Source: Geothrix sp. (lineage in GTDB: Bacteria > Acidobacteriota > Holophagae > Holophagales > Holophagaceae). From it: DNA of 64,000 bases. Position numbers and translations under genes: made by a program. Of this stretch, positions 18,426-27,029 are shown one piece after another; position 1 is the first letter of the stretch, and the number at the start of each line of letters is the position of its first letter. The DNA is taken from positions 679,905 through 743,904 of the forward strand of contig NZ_JAHRYQ010000002.1 in the NCBI RefSeq assembly GCF_020622065.1. The letters run 5' to 3'. The notes under the pieces were generated by a model, which saw nothing but the letters and a program-made list of their open reading frames with translations, had not been told where the DNA came from and did not search any database.

Positions 18426-18489
18426 GCACGGGCTCCGACGATCTAGGATGCCCGATGCAGGGCGGAAGTTCCGGGCTAGGCTGGAAGCC
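18426..18489. promoter_or_regulatory. shared divergent promoter region with ECF-like -35 element
   Basis: The interval between the sigma gene and the glycosylase gene contains GGAAGTTCC (18464-18472). Read leftward this gives GGAACTTCC, matching the ECF -35 consensus GGAAC, about 16-17 nt upstream of a CATCCT/TCCTAG stretch. This is suggestive only. Confidence 0.35.
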
Positions 18490-19335
18490 ATGGACGAGCC
18501 TCTCCGAGCCTGGCGGGACACCCTCGAGGATCTGGGGGTGATGGGATTCGTGCGCGAACCGGTGGAACCCGTCCCGGCCCAGCCCCAGGCGGGTGTGCCG
18601 TCCTCCTCGCCCTCCGCACGGCCGGTGCCGGTCCGCGCCACGGCCAGCCCCGAAGCCAAACGGGCACCCAGGCCAGCCCCCCCCGCGCCCTCGGCCTATG
18701 CACCGCCGGTCGATCCCATCGGCTGCCCGCCCCCCGAGGCCGTGGCCACCGCCAACGATCTGACGGCCTTGCAGCAGGCCATCCAGGGCTGCCTGGCCTG
18801 CCCCCTGGGCCCAGGCCGCCTGAAGTTCGTCTTCGGCGAGGGCGATCCCCACGCCAGGCTCATGTTCGTGGGCGAAGGCCCGGGCCGCGACGAGGACCTG
18901 CAGGGCCGGCCCTTCGTGGGCAAGGCCGGTGAGCTGCTGGACAAGATGATCGGGGCCATCGGCCTGAAACGCGAAGAGACCTACATCGCGAATGTCGTCA
19001 AGTGCCGCCCCCCGGACAACCGCACGCCCATGCCCGAGGAGGCCCGCGCCTGCCTGGGCTACCTGCACCGCCAGATCGAGCTCATCCGCCCCGCCGTGAT
19101 CGTCACGCTGGGGGCCACGCCCCTGCGCGAGCTGGTGGGCATCAGCGAAGGGATCACCCGGGTGCGGGGCCAGTGGAAACGCGTGCAGGTCGGCGGCCGG
19201 GAGATCCCCGTCATGCCCACCTTCCACCCTGCCTATGTGCTGCGCCAGTACACGCAGGATGTGCGCCGCGCCGTCTGGGCGGATCTTAAAGCGGCGAAGG
19301 AGTGGATCGACCGTCCCGCCGGATCGGAAGACTGA
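18490..19335 (+). CDS. uracil-DNA glycosylase, family 4 (Fe-S)
   Basis: Removes uracil from DNA at the first step of base-excision repair. The catalytic domain (about 90-275) shows CLACPLG, GEGPGRDEDLQGRPFVGKAG, NVVKCRPPDNRTP and FHPAYVLR, which are the family-4 motifs including the cysteines that hold a 4Fe-4S cluster. The first ~85 residues are a Pro/Ala-rich low-complexity extension that family members often carry in shorter form. Start at ATG 18490; the ribosome site is weak. The gene is divergent from the ECF sigma gene. Confidence 0.93.
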   Translation: MDEPLRAWRDTLEDLGVMGFVREPVEPVPAQPQAGVPSSSPSARPVPVRATASPEAKRAPRPAPPAPSAYAPPVDPIGCPPPEAVATANDLTALQQAIQGCLACPLGPGRLKFVFGEGDPHARLMFVGEGPGRDEDLQGRPFVGKAGELLDKMIGAIGLKREETYIANVVKCRPPDNRTPMPEEARACLGYLHRQIELIRPAVIVTLGATPLRELVGISEGITRVRGQWKRVQVGGREIPVMPTFHPAYVLRQYTQDVRRAVWADLKAAKEWIDRPAGSED

Positions 19336-19357
19336 GGACGGAGGACGGAGGACGGAC
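19334..19357 (+). repeat. GAGGACG heptanucleotide tandem repeat
   Basis: Three exact GAGGACG units (19334-19354) plus GAC start within the stop codon of the glycosylase gene. A second imperfect copy of the flanking sequence (GAAGACTGGGGACGG) begins at 19391. The unit differs by one base from the reverse complement of the heptamer in pgpA. Confidence 0.75.
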
Positions 19358-19441
19358 CATCGATATCGTGGGGCGCCTGCGCCGAACGATGAAGACTGGG
19401 GACGGTCATGTCATGCTAGGCCCAGCTTTTGAGGTCGGCCC

Positions 19442-20809
19442 ATGCGTCTAGTGAATGTGTTCTTCTTTGTGCTCCTGGCCTTCGTGCTGTTCGTACTGGG
19501 CAACCTGTACCTGACCAACCACGACCTGCTGGTGCGGGAAGTCGTCATCTTCGGCGAGAACATCAAGATCCAGAGCGTCATCCTCCTGGCCTTCCTCCTG
19601 GGCTTCCTGCTCAACATCCTCTACACCGGCATCATGGAGCTGGTCCGGCTGGTGCGCGGCCTCAACGACTCGGCCGACAACCGCCTGGTGAAGCGCATCT
19701 CCGAGCGCATGCAGGATGCCCGCGACCTCGTGGCCCACGGCCTTCCGCGGGAAGCGAAGGAGATCCTCGAGAAGATCCTGGAACAGCGCAAGGAGCATGT
19801 GCCGGCGCGCATGCTGATGGGCGAGATCCTCATCAAGACCGGCAGCCCCGAGGAGGCCGTGAAGCTCTTCCAGGCCCTCTGCGAGGACGATCCCGAGCAG
19901 GTCGAGGCCCGCTACCAGCTGGCCGAGGCCCTGATGGCCGTGCGGAATCCCGATGCCTCCATCAGCGTCCTGAAGAAGCTGGCCGCGGATCATCCCAAGA
20001 AGGCCCTGCGGGCCTGGCGGCGCCTGAGGGCCCTCCACATGGACGCCCAGCGCTGGGATGAGGCCATGGAGGCCCACAAGAAGCTGCAGACCTACTTCGC
20101 GGGCGAACTCTCCCAGGGGGAGAAGGCCCAGGGGGCAGCCCTGGCCTATCAGGTGGGCATGGCCAAGGTGGAGGCGGATCAGTTCAAGGATGCCGCCCAG
20201 GTCTTTCAGCAGGTCATCAAGGACGAGCCGGAATTCGTGCCCGCCTACCTCAGCCTGGGCCGCTGCATGATCCTGCAGGACCAGGAGGCTCAGGGCCTGG
20301 AGATCTGGATCGAGGGCTTCCGCAAGACCGGCGAGGGCACCTTCCTCCAGGACATCGAGGACTACTTCATCCAGGCCGGCCGTCCTGAAGATGGCCTGGC
20401 CCTGCTGCGCCGCGTGGCCGCCACCTCCAAGCACGCCACCACCGCCAAGTTCTTCCTGGGCAAGATGCTCTACCGCCTGGAGATCCTCGACGAGGCCCTG
20501 GACCTCTTCCAGGAGGTGCGCAGCCAGGTGGTCTACAGCCCGATCCTCTTCTTCTTCATGGCCAAGATCCACAGCCGCCGCGCCCGCCTGGACGCCGCCC
20601 TGAACGAATACCGCCAGCTGCTGCGGAACCTGGGCGTCCTCAAGCTGCGTTTCGAGTGCGCCGTCTGCGGCCACAAGACCCAGGACTACGCCGACCGCTG
20701 CGAGAGCTGCGGCAGCTGGAACAGCAACCACTTCCTCTTCAAGGAGAGCGACCTGCCGGACGGTCCCATCCGCGGGGGGGAGAGCGGCAGTTGGATGGCG
20801 ATGCTGTAA
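19442..20809 (+). CDS. LapA-LapB-like fusion: two membrane helices, TPRs and rubredoxin-like zinc ribbon
   Basis: A 455-residue protein. Residues 1-25 and 42-62 are transmembrane helices framing NHDLLVREVVIFG, as in LapA. Residues about 85-390 are tetratricopeptide repeats, and about 400-425 hold CAVCGHKTQDYADRCESCG, the rubredoxin-type metal site typical of LapB/YciM. In enterobacteria separate LapA and LapB tune LPS synthesis through LpxC turnover. Here both parts are in one chain. GAGG lies 7 nt before the ATG. A perfect bidirectional terminator follows. Confidence 0.85.
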   Translation: MRLVNVFFFVLLAFVLFVLGNLYLTNHDLLVREVVIFGENIKIQSVILLAFLLGFLLNILYTGIMELVRLVRGLNDSADNRLVKRISERMQDARDLVAHGLPREAKEILEKILEQRKEHVPARMLMGEILIKTGSPEEAVKLFQALCEDDPEQVEARYQLAEALMAVRNPDASISVLKKLAADHPKKALRAWRRLRALHMDAQRWDEAMEAHKKLQTYFAGELSQGEKAQGAALAYQVGMAKVEADQFKDAAQVFQQVIKDEPEFVPAYLSLGRCMILQDQEAQGLEIWIEGFRKTGEGTFLQDIEDYFIQAGRPEDGLALLRRVAATSKHATTAKFFLGKMLYRLEILDEALDLFQEVRSQVVYSPILFFFMAKIHSRRARLDAALNEYRQLLRNLGVLKLRFECAVCGHKTQDYADRCESCGSWNSNHFLFKESDLPDGPIRGGESGSWMAML

Positions 20810-20840
20810 GGAGGCTGCGCCCGTTCGGCGCGGTGGGCAC

Positions 20841-20867
20841 AAAAAAGGCGCCAAGGGCGCCTTTTTT
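20841..20867. terminator. bidirectional rho-independent terminator
   Basis: AAAAAAGGCGCC (20841-20852) pairs with GGCGCCTTTTTT (20856-20867) around AAG. A-run and T-run on each side serve both the LapB-like gene and the convergent gene ending at 20902. Confidence 0.95.
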
Positions 20868-20901
20868 GTGTCAAAGCAGGACTTAAAGAACCAGACACGC
20901 C

Positions 20902-21387
20902 CTACGCAATGGCCTGTCGAATATCGAACAGGAGGCGCTTCAACTCCAGTTCCGAGAGCTGGAGGGGCACCTGCTGCTTCACCTCCTCCTTGCGGTAGAA
21001 GGCAATGCGCTTCACCACGATCTTGTTCTTGCCGATGCTGATCTCGTTGAACTGGATCTGGGTCTCGTCCTTATAGGGCGGCAGGCTGCGGAGCTGGATG
21101 TACATCCCGCGCCGGTCGTGATCCACGATCTCCAGGCGCTCCTTCAGGTAGTTCACCTGCTCGGACAGCTTCTCGGCCTTGGTCTTGAGCTTGGCGAAGC
21201 TCAGCTTCTTCGGGGCATTGCGCTCCAGCACCATCTCGCCCAGCTGCACGCAGCCGTCCCCCCGGCGCAGGAAGCCGTCCAGGGTGCCGTCCAGCTCGAG
21301 GTCAGCCTGGTGGAAGGCCTCAAAACCCTGGAACTCGCCCGGAAGGACCGAATCGTCGTAGCGCTTGGCTTTGCGGGACAGCTTCAT
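20902..21387 (-). CDS. hypothetical protein with coiled coil, 161 aa
   Basis: No family recognised. It is soluble, with a helical coiled-coil segment around residues 72-95 (KLSFAKLKTKAEKLSEQVNYLKERL) followed by a strand-rich half (YIQLRSLPPYKDETQIQFNEISIGKNKIVVKRI). ATG 21387 has GAGG 6 nt upstream, which favours it over an upstream in-frame start. It ends against a bidirectional terminator. The 189-nt gap to the YhaM-like gene contains no evident terminator or gene. Confidence 0.68.
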   Translation of the reverse strand: MKLSRKAKRYDDSVLPGEFQGFEAFHQADLELDGTLDGFLRRGDGCVQLGEMVLERNAPKKLSFAKLKTKAEKLSEQVNYLKERLEIVDHDRRGMYIQLRSLPPYKDETQIQFNEISIGKNKIVVKRIAFYRKEEVKQQVPLQLSELELKRLLFDIRQAIA

Positions 21388-21576
21388 GAGGTACCTCGAG
21401 GGAGCGGACTTCCTCAAGGAGCCAGAGCCGTGCCAGGAATTTTCTACCCCGGCAGGTTTAGCACATGCCTTGAATTATCAGGACTTCCCCATCGCTTCTG
21501 CCGAGTCGGACCTGCCCAGAATCCTCGGTGCAGGACCAGCGTGTGTCCACAAACGGACGAACAACACCCTTTTTGA

Positions 21577-22563
21577 TCACTTTTCGACAGATTCTGCCGC
21601 AGGCCATCGCCGTCGGTAGATCATCCGCTCCAGGGCCCGGCTGAAGGGGCTCCAGGCCCCTCCCCCCGTCTCGTCCCGCTGGGCGCGGAACATGACTTCC
21701 AGCTTGCCGTCCAGGTCATCCAGGTAGTGGACGAGCAGGGCTTCCGGCGTCTTGGGCAGCACGGGCGAGCCGAATTCCAGGCGGCCGTGGTGGCTGAGGA
21801 CGATGTGCAGGATCTGCAGGCGCAGTTCCTCGGGAAATCCGGGGATCCGGCCCGCGGCGCGGCTGATCCATTCCGTCTCCATGGCGATGTGGCCCAGCAG
21901 GTTGCCCGCATCGGTGTAGCCGAAGCTCCGCTGGTAGCTGAGCTCGGCCGTCTTGCCCACATCGTGCAGCAGCACGCCCGCCAGGACCAGGTCGCGGTTC
22001 AGGTCCCGGTAGTGCCCGCAGGCGCGCTCGGCCATGCCCGCCACGGACAGGGTGTGCTCCAGCAGGCCGCCCAGACAGACATGGTGCATGGACTTCGCGG
22101 CCGGCGCCTGAGTGAAGGCGGCCCGCAGCTCCGCATCCTCCACGAAGAGATCCGACAGCAGCCGGCGGATCCAGGGATCCTTCACCGAGGCGAGAAGCCC
22201 GTCGAGCTCCGCGAGCATTTCAGGCACAGGCCGGGCGCTGACGGGGAAGAACCGGGAGAAGTCCCCCACCTCCGCATCCGCCGCGAAACGCACCTTGTCC
22301 AGCTTCAGCTGGAGCCGGCCGTTGTAGCTCGTCACCGAGCCCTTCACCCACAGGAACGCGTCGGCGCGGATGGCCTCCATGTCGCCCTCGATGGCGCGCA
22401 CATCCCAGAGGAAGGCCTTCAGGTCCCCGGAGGCGTCCGCCAGCTTCAGCTCGAGGTACTCGCTGCCCTTGGCGCTGATCTTGTAGGCGGCTTCCTGGGC
22501 CAGGAGAAAGCCCAGAAAGGCATCGCCCTCCTTCAATTGCCGGATGCTCTGCGGATCGGACAT
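21577..22563 (-). CDS. YhaM-type 3'-5' exoribonuclease (OB-fold plus HD domain)
   Basis: A 328-residue protein with an N-terminal OB-fold nucleic-acid-binding domain (about 15-100; YLELKLADASGDLKAFLWD) and an HD metal-dependent phosphohydrolase domain (about 150-310) with HHVCLGGLLEHTLSVA, LLHDVGKT and LSHHGRLEFGSP. This is the YhaM/CBF1 layout, a 3'-5' exonuclease for RNA turnover in Gram-positive bacteria. It is the last gene of the leftward run prsA-like, surA-like, S4, YhaM. Confidence 0.9.
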   Translation of the reverse strand: MSDPQSIRQLKEGDAFLGFLLAQEAAYKISAKGSEYLELKLADASGDLKAFLWDVRAIEGDMEAIRADAFLWVKGSVTSYNGRLQLKLDKVRFAADAEVGDFSRFFPVSARPVPEMLAELDGLLASVKDPWIRRLLSDLFVEDAELRAAFTQAPAAKSMHHVCLGGLLEHTLSVAGMAERACGHYRDLNRDLVLAGVLLHDVGKTAELSYQRSFGYTDAGNLLGHIAMETEWISRAAGRIPGFPEELRLQILHIVLSHHGRLEFGSPVLPKTPEALLVHYLDDLDGKLEVMFRAQRDETGGGAWSPFSRALERMIYRRRWPAAESVEK

Positions 22564-22614
22564 CGGATCTCCATGCGCCTCATCAGCCTCGGCGGGTCGA
22601 TGCGACAGCGGCTG

Positions 22615-22938
22615 TCAATGATTGCGCGGCGCCTTCGGGGGCGGGGCGAAGGGGTCCTCGTCGCCGTAGCCCAGGTCCAACGGCAGGCGCTTGTCTTCCA
22701 ACACCTCGAAGAGCGACCACTGGTCGGCCTTCCGCACATTGCCTTCCGGCAGCGCCAGGACGCGCACCTTCAGCACGCGGTTGTAGAGCGGGAATTCCAG
22801 TTCGTCCTGCACCTTCAGCTCGTGGCTGGCCTTCCGGGGCGTGCCGTTCACCCGCACCATGCCCTCGTCGCATAGCTGGTTGGCCAGCTCGCGCCGCTTG
22901 ATGAGCAGGCTCTTCTTGAGGAAGGCATCGAGTCGCAA
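22615..22938 (-). CDS. S4-domain RNA-binding protein (RqcP/Hsp15-like)
   Basis: A 107-residue protein whose first ~60 residues form an S4 RNA-binding domain (RLDAFLKKSLLIKRRELANQ, then GMVRVNGTPRKASHELKVQDEL). RqcP and Hsp15 relatives act on the 50S subunit in rescue of stalled chains, but the exact role here is unknown. The start is TTG at 22938 with AAAGG 8 nt upstream; it follows the SurA-like stop by 4 nt, implying coupling. A short acidic/proline-rich tail ends the protein. Confidence 0.87.
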   Translation of the reverse strand: MRLDAFLKKSLLIKRRELANQLCDEGMVRVNGTPRKASHELKVQDELEFPLYNRVLKVRVLALPEGNVRKADQWSLFEVLEDKRLPLDLGYGDEDPFAPPPKAPRNH

Positions 22939-22942
22939 CGGG

Positions 22943-23929
22943 TCAGCCTTTCAGGATCTGGTCTTTGGGCACCAGGTAGCGGATGTTCGCGCGCATCCTG
23001 AGCCCGGCCAGATACTGTTCGATGGCGTTCTGGGCCTTGGGCTCCTGGAGCTTCTCCACGATCTTCTCGCGGACTTCGGCGAAGGCCTTCACGGGCGCAT
23101 CCTCGAGGGCGACGAGCTGGATCAGGTAGAGGTCCTTGTCGGTCTCGATGGGCGCCGAAACCTGCTCGGGCTTGAGCTTGACCGCGGCGTCTTCGATGCT
23201 GGCCCGGAGGAAGCCCTTGTTCATCCAGCCCAGATCCCCGCCCGTGGCCTTGCTGGGGCTGGTCGAGTGCTGGCGGGCCAGCTCCTCGAAGGACTTCCCG
23301 CCCTTCAATTCAGCCTGGATCGCCTCCAGCTTCTTCCGGGCCTCGGCCTGCTCTTCGGCCGTCGCACCCTTGGCCAGCACCAGTTCGCGGATGCGGAACC
23401 GGCTCGGCAGGCGGTACTCGTCCTTGTGGTCCTCGTAGTAGGCCCGCAGCTCGTTGTCCTCCACCGCCACCTTGGAGAACACCTCGCGCTGCAGGACGAA
23501 CTGCTGGGTGGCCTGCTGCTTCTGCCGCTTGGTGAACTCGGGGAGGCCGATGCCCAGGCTGCCCTTCAGAGCCCGCTCCAGGTCCGCATCCGTGGCGAAG
23601 TTGTTCTCCTTCTTGATGCCATCGATGCTGGCCCGGACATAGTCGTCCGTGATAGGGGAGCCCAGCTCGGCGCCCTTGTCCTCCAGCAGGAAGGCGTCCA
23701 CGAGACCCTGAAGGGTCTTCTCCCGGGCATCCTTCAGCTTCTCGTCCAGTTCCTTCCCGGAGAACTGGCGGTAGAGGGCCGCGTGCTGCTGCTCCACGGC
23801 CTGGGTCAGGGAGCGGCGGGTGATGATGTGGTTGTTGACGATGACCAGGATCTCCTCGCGGACATCGGTGGCCGTCAGCGCCATCGGCGCCAGGAGGGCC
23901 GCCGCGAGCATCGGATTCAGCGCCTTCAC
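22943..23929 (-). CDS. SurA-like periplasmic chaperone with parvulin domain
   Basis: A 328-residue exported protein: signal sequence (about 1-20), SurA N-terminal helical region (about 22-150; VNNHIITRRSL) and one parvulin PPIase domain (about 170-265; FRIRELVL, FEELARQHSTSPSKATGGDLGW). It should assist outer-membrane protein folding. GTG start at 23929 overlaps the stop of the upstream PrsA-like gene (GTGA), so the two are translated together. SurA often has two parvulin domains; only one is visible. Confidence 0.9.
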   Translation of the reverse strand: MKALNPMLAAALLAPMALTATDVREEILVIVNNHIITRRSLTQAVEQQHAALYRQFSGKELDEKLKDAREKTLQGLVDAFLLEDKGAELGSPITDDYVRASIDGIKKENNFATDADLERALKGSLGIGLPEFTKRQKQQATQQFVLQREVFSKVAVEDNELRAYYEDHKDEYRLPSRFRIRELVLAKGATAEEQAEARKKLEAIQAELKGGKSFEELARQHSTSPSKATGGDLGWMNKGFLRASIEDAAVKLKPEQVSAPIETDKDLYLIQLVALEDAPVKAFAEVREKIVEKLQEPKAQNAIEQYLAGLRMRANIRYLVPKDQILKG

Positions 23930-24978
23930 TGGGCACCTCCCTTGGGAGTCTCGGCGGGCTTGGGGGTTTCCGCCGGCTTGGGCGCGACCTGGGCGGGAGC
24001 CGCATCGGAGGGTGCGGGCTTGAGCAGCTCGAAGGGGATCTCCTTGCGGAGGCCATCCATCAGATCGTTCCAGACCGTCACCTGCCGGTCTCGCCGGGCG
24101 GCCTGGTCGGCGGCCGCCTTGGCCTCCTCGAAGGGCACCTGGCGGCTGGGTTTGCGCTCCTCCACCTTCACCAGGTGGTAGCCGAACATGGTCTTCACGG
24201 GAGCGCCCACCTCGCCCAGGGGCTGGGTCCGGGCGGCGGCGCCGAACTCGGGCACCCAGGCCGAGGGGTCGGCATCGGCATACAGCCCGCCGTTCTCCTT
24301 GCTGCCGGGATCGTCGCTGTACTTCTTGGCCAGGTCCTCGAACTTGGCCCCGCCCTTCAGCTCCTCCTGGATCTTCGCGATCCGGGCCTTGGCTTCCTCG
24401 TCCGTCAACCCGGCCTCGGCCTTGGGATCCTGCTTCACGGAGACCAGGATATGGCGGGCGCTGACCAGCTCGGGCTGCTTGAAGCGGTCCTTGTGACCCT
24501 CGTAGTAGGCCTTCACATCGGCCTCGGACACGGCCAGCTTCTTCTGGAGGCTGTCCCCTTCCTTGGCCAGGAATTCCCGGGCCATCAAGTCGTCCTTGGC
24601 GCGTTCGAGGGCCAACTGGAAGCCCGGCGTCTTGTCCAGCCCGAGGCGCTTCGCCTTCACGGCCAGGAGCTTGCTCTCGGCCATCCGCTTGACGAACTCC
24701 TCCTTGCCGCCCTGGACCATGAGGACCTGCATCTGCTCCTGCTGGCCGAGGAGGGCGAAGGCCGACTGGAAATCGGCCTCGGTGATGGCGGCGCCGCCCA
24801 CGCGAGCCAGCACCACGGGCTTGTCCGCCGAGGCCGTCGGCGCAGACGCGGCCTTGGCCGCAGGCTTGGCCTTGGCCACGGCCTTCGCCGGCTTGGGCAG
24901 GGACTTGGGCGTGACCTTGGCCGGCTCCTGGGCGACGACGCCGAGGGCGATCAGGGAGATCAGGGAGGCACGGAGCAT
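23926..24978 (-). CDS. parvulin-type peptidyl-prolyl isomerase (PrsA/PpiD-like)
   Basis: A 350-residue exported foldase: signal sequence (about 1-17), a Lys/Ala/Pro-rich linker (20-55), a SurA-N-like helical part (about 60-190), the parvulin domain (about 190-290; SARHILVSVKQDPKA, FEDLAKKYSDDPGSKENGG), and a Pro/Ala tail with a KPAETPK duplication. Start ATG 24978 has AAGGA 5-6 nt upstream and gives a normal signal peptide. It overlaps the SurA-like gene by 4 nt, and with the S4 and YhaM genes forms one leftward unit. Confidence 0.9.
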   Translation of the reverse strand: MLRASLISLIALGVVAQEPAKVTPKSLPKPAKAVAKAKPAAKAASAPTASADKPVVLARVGGAAITEADFQSAFALLGQQEQMQVLMVQGGKEEFVKRMAESKLLAVKAKRLGLDKTPGFQLALERAKDDLMAREFLAKEGDSLQKKLAVSEADVKAYYEGHKDRFKQPELVSARHILVSVKQDPKAEAGLTDEEAKARIAKIQEELKGGAKFEDLAKKYSDDPGSKENGGLYADADPSAWVPEFGAAARTQPLGEVGAPVKTMFGYHLVKVEERKPSRQVPFEEAKAAADQAARRDRQVTVWNDLMDGLRKEIPFELLKPAPSDAAPAQVAPKPAETPKPAETPKGGAQ

Positions 24979-25106
24979 GGGATTCCTTAGATGCCGGGAA
25001 GGCGCTAGGCCGCGGTTAAAAACCATTTGTCAGTGTCGCATCTTCGACGGCCCAAAGGGCCGGAGTGGAAACAACCTGAATGGCTCATGTCGTTTCCGGA
25101 CGGCCC

Positions 25107-25787
25107 CTAGCGGCGCCGACCGCCGAGGAGGTTCATCAGGGCGATGAGGATGTTGTAGAGGCTCACGAACAGGGCCAGGGCGAAACCCGCGGGATCGCCC
25201 AGATCATCCGTGCGCAGCATGGCGGAAGTGTCCCAGAGCAGCTTCGCCGAGCAGGCGATGACCGCCACGCCGGAGATGATGAGGCTGAAGGTCTCCAGGT
25301 GGAAGATGGCCGCCGCCAGGCTGCCGAAGAACATCACGGCGATGCCGACGATGACGAAATTCCGCAGGAAGCTGAAGTCCTTCTTGGAGACGAAGGCCGT
25401 GACGGTCAGGGTCAGGAACACCACGCCGGTCAGGCCCAGGGCCCCGAAAACCGGCATGAAGCCCGCTCCCTGAGCGATCACCAGGGCCACGATGCCCGCG
25501 ATGACACCGGAAACGAAGGTGAAGAGCCCATAGGCCAGGCGGTTCAAAGGTTTGCGACGGCTCACCGAGGAGGCGAACAGCAGCGTCCCGAACTGGATCC
25601 CGAAAAGCACCCAGCCCAGGAAACGGCCTGCCACGGGCACGAGGGCCGCAGCCACCAAGGGGGCGCTGAAGGCACCCAATGCCGCCACCGCGAATCCGCC
25701 CATGAGCCAGAGGTAGACGCTTCGGACAAAATCGATGCGGGGCTGCACCCCGGCCGAAGTCCCCTGCCACGACTGCTGTTGATCCAT
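25107..25787 (-). CDS. Bax inhibitor-1/YccA family membrane protein
   Basis: A 226-residue protein with about seven transmembrane helices. YLWLMGGFAVAALGAF near the N-terminus, YGLFTFVSGV, and the C-terminal ALALFVSLYNILIALMNLLGG match the BI-1 family (YbhL/YccA). Bacterial members form pH-sensitive calcium leak channels or interact with FtsH. ATG 25787 has GGAG 6 nt before it; an upstream in-frame TTG is unlikely. Confidence 0.93.
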   Translation of the reverse strand: MDQQQSWQGTSAGVQPRIDFVRSVYLWLMGGFAVAALGAFSAPLVAAALVPVAGRFLGWVLFGIQFGTLLFASSVSRRKPLNRLAYGLFTFVSGVIAGIVALVIAQGAGFMPVFGALGLTGVVFLTLTVTAFVSKKDFSFLRNFVIVGIAVMFFGSLAAAIFHLETFSLIISGVAVIACSAKLLWDTSAMLRTDDLGDPAGFALALFVSLYNILIALMNLLGGRRR

Positions 25788-25876
25788 GCCACGCTCCAAG
25801 GGGGATCCGCGATGGATCCCTCTCAGATCCTAACATTCCCCCACCCTTACCCTGCCCCGAAGGCCCCCGAGGTTCC

Positions 25877-27028
25877 GTGATCCCGCCCGCCTGGCAGCAA
25901 CGCCTTCAGCAGCAGGCCGGACGCCGCCGGGCCCTGGGCCGGGACCGGGCCATCCAGCCCGACGCCCGGCCCGCCGCAACGGTCGATGTCTGCTCCAACG
26001 ATTACCTGGGCCTGCGGCGGGATGCCCGGCTCGCGGAAGCCGCCGCCTCGGCCGCCCGGGCCTTCGGCACCGGCACCGGGGCGGCGCGCCTGCTGCGGGG
26101 GACCACGGCGTTGCACGATGAGCTGGAAGGCGCCCTGGCCCAGTGGAAGGGCACGGAGGCCTGCCTCCTCTTCAACACCGGCTTCCAGGCCAACGCCACG
26201 CTCATCCCCGCCCTGGTGGGCCGCGGGGATGCCGTCTTCTCCGATGCCCTCAACCACGCCTCTCTGGTGGACGGCTGCCGGATGGCCCGGGCCGGGGGAG
26301 CCCACCTGGGCATCTACCGGCATCTGGACCCGGCGGATCTCGAACGGCAGATGGCCGCCTGGCGGGCCGCCGCCTCCCCCGATGCCCTGGCCCTGGTGGC
26401 CACGGACGCCGTCTTCAGCATGGATGGCGACGCTGCGGACCTGCCGGCGCTCGTGGAGCTTTGCGAGCGTCATGGCGCCCTGCTCCTCATCGACGAGGCC
26501 CACGCCACGGGCCTGCTCGGCGGCAGCGGCGCAGGACTGGCGCAGCAGCAGGGCGTCCACGGCCGAGTGCCCCTGGTGATGGGCACCCTGGGCAAGGCCC
26601 TGGGTTCCTTCGGCGCGTTCATCTGCTGCGGGGACCTGATGCGCGACCACCTGGTGAACACCGCCCGGGGGTTCATCTTCTCCACAGCCCTGCCCCCACC
26701 CTCGGTCGGGGCGGCCCTGGCGGCGGTACGGATCGCCCAGGCCGAGCCCTGGCGCCGGGAGAAGGCCCTGGCCCTCGCGGACCGTCTGAGATCGGGCCTG
26801 GACCAGCCCCATCACCCTTCGGCCATCGTTCCGGTCACCATCGGACCCGATGCCGAGGCCGTGCGCCTTGCCGCGGTCCTCCAGGCCCGCGGCTTCGATG
26901 TGCGGGCCGTGAGACCCCCCACCGTGCCCGAGGGGTCGGCCCGGCTGCGGCTCACCACCGGTGCGCACCTGGAGGCGGCCCAGGTCGAAGCCCTCCTGGC
27001 GGCCCTTCGGGAAGCCTTGAAGGATTGA
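25877..27028 (+). CDS. bioF: 8-amino-7-oxononanoate synthase
   Basis: PLP enzyme joining pimeloyl thioester and alanine in biotin synthesis. 383 residues, normal for the family. Visible motifs: CSNDYLGL, GTGTGAARLLRGTTALH, LFNTGFQANATL, DALNHASLVDG, DEAHATGLLG, and the PLP lysine in MGTLGKALGSFGAF. Start is GTG 25877 with GAGG 4 nt upstream. Two more biotin genes, bioD and bioA, lie 3.4 and 6 kb downstream but are interrupted by signalling genes. Confidence 0.95.
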   Translation: MIPPAWQQRLQQQAGRRRALGRDRAIQPDARPAATVDVCSNDYLGLRRDARLAEAAASAARAFGTGTGAARLLRGTTALHDELEGALAQWKGTEACLLFNTGFQANATLIPALVGRGDAVFSDALNHASLVDGCRMARAGGAHLGIYRHLDPADLERQMAAWRAAASPDALALVATDAVFSMDGDAADLPALVELCERHGALLLIDEAHATGLLGGSGAGLAQQQGVHGRVPLVMGTLGKALGSFGAFICCGDLMRDHLVNTARGFIFSTALPPPSVGAALAAVRIAQAEPWRREKALALADRLRSGLDQPHHPSAIVPVTIGPDAEAVRLAAVLQARGFDVRAVRPPTVPEGSARLRLTTGAHLEAAQVEALLAALREALKD

Positions 27029-27029
27029 T

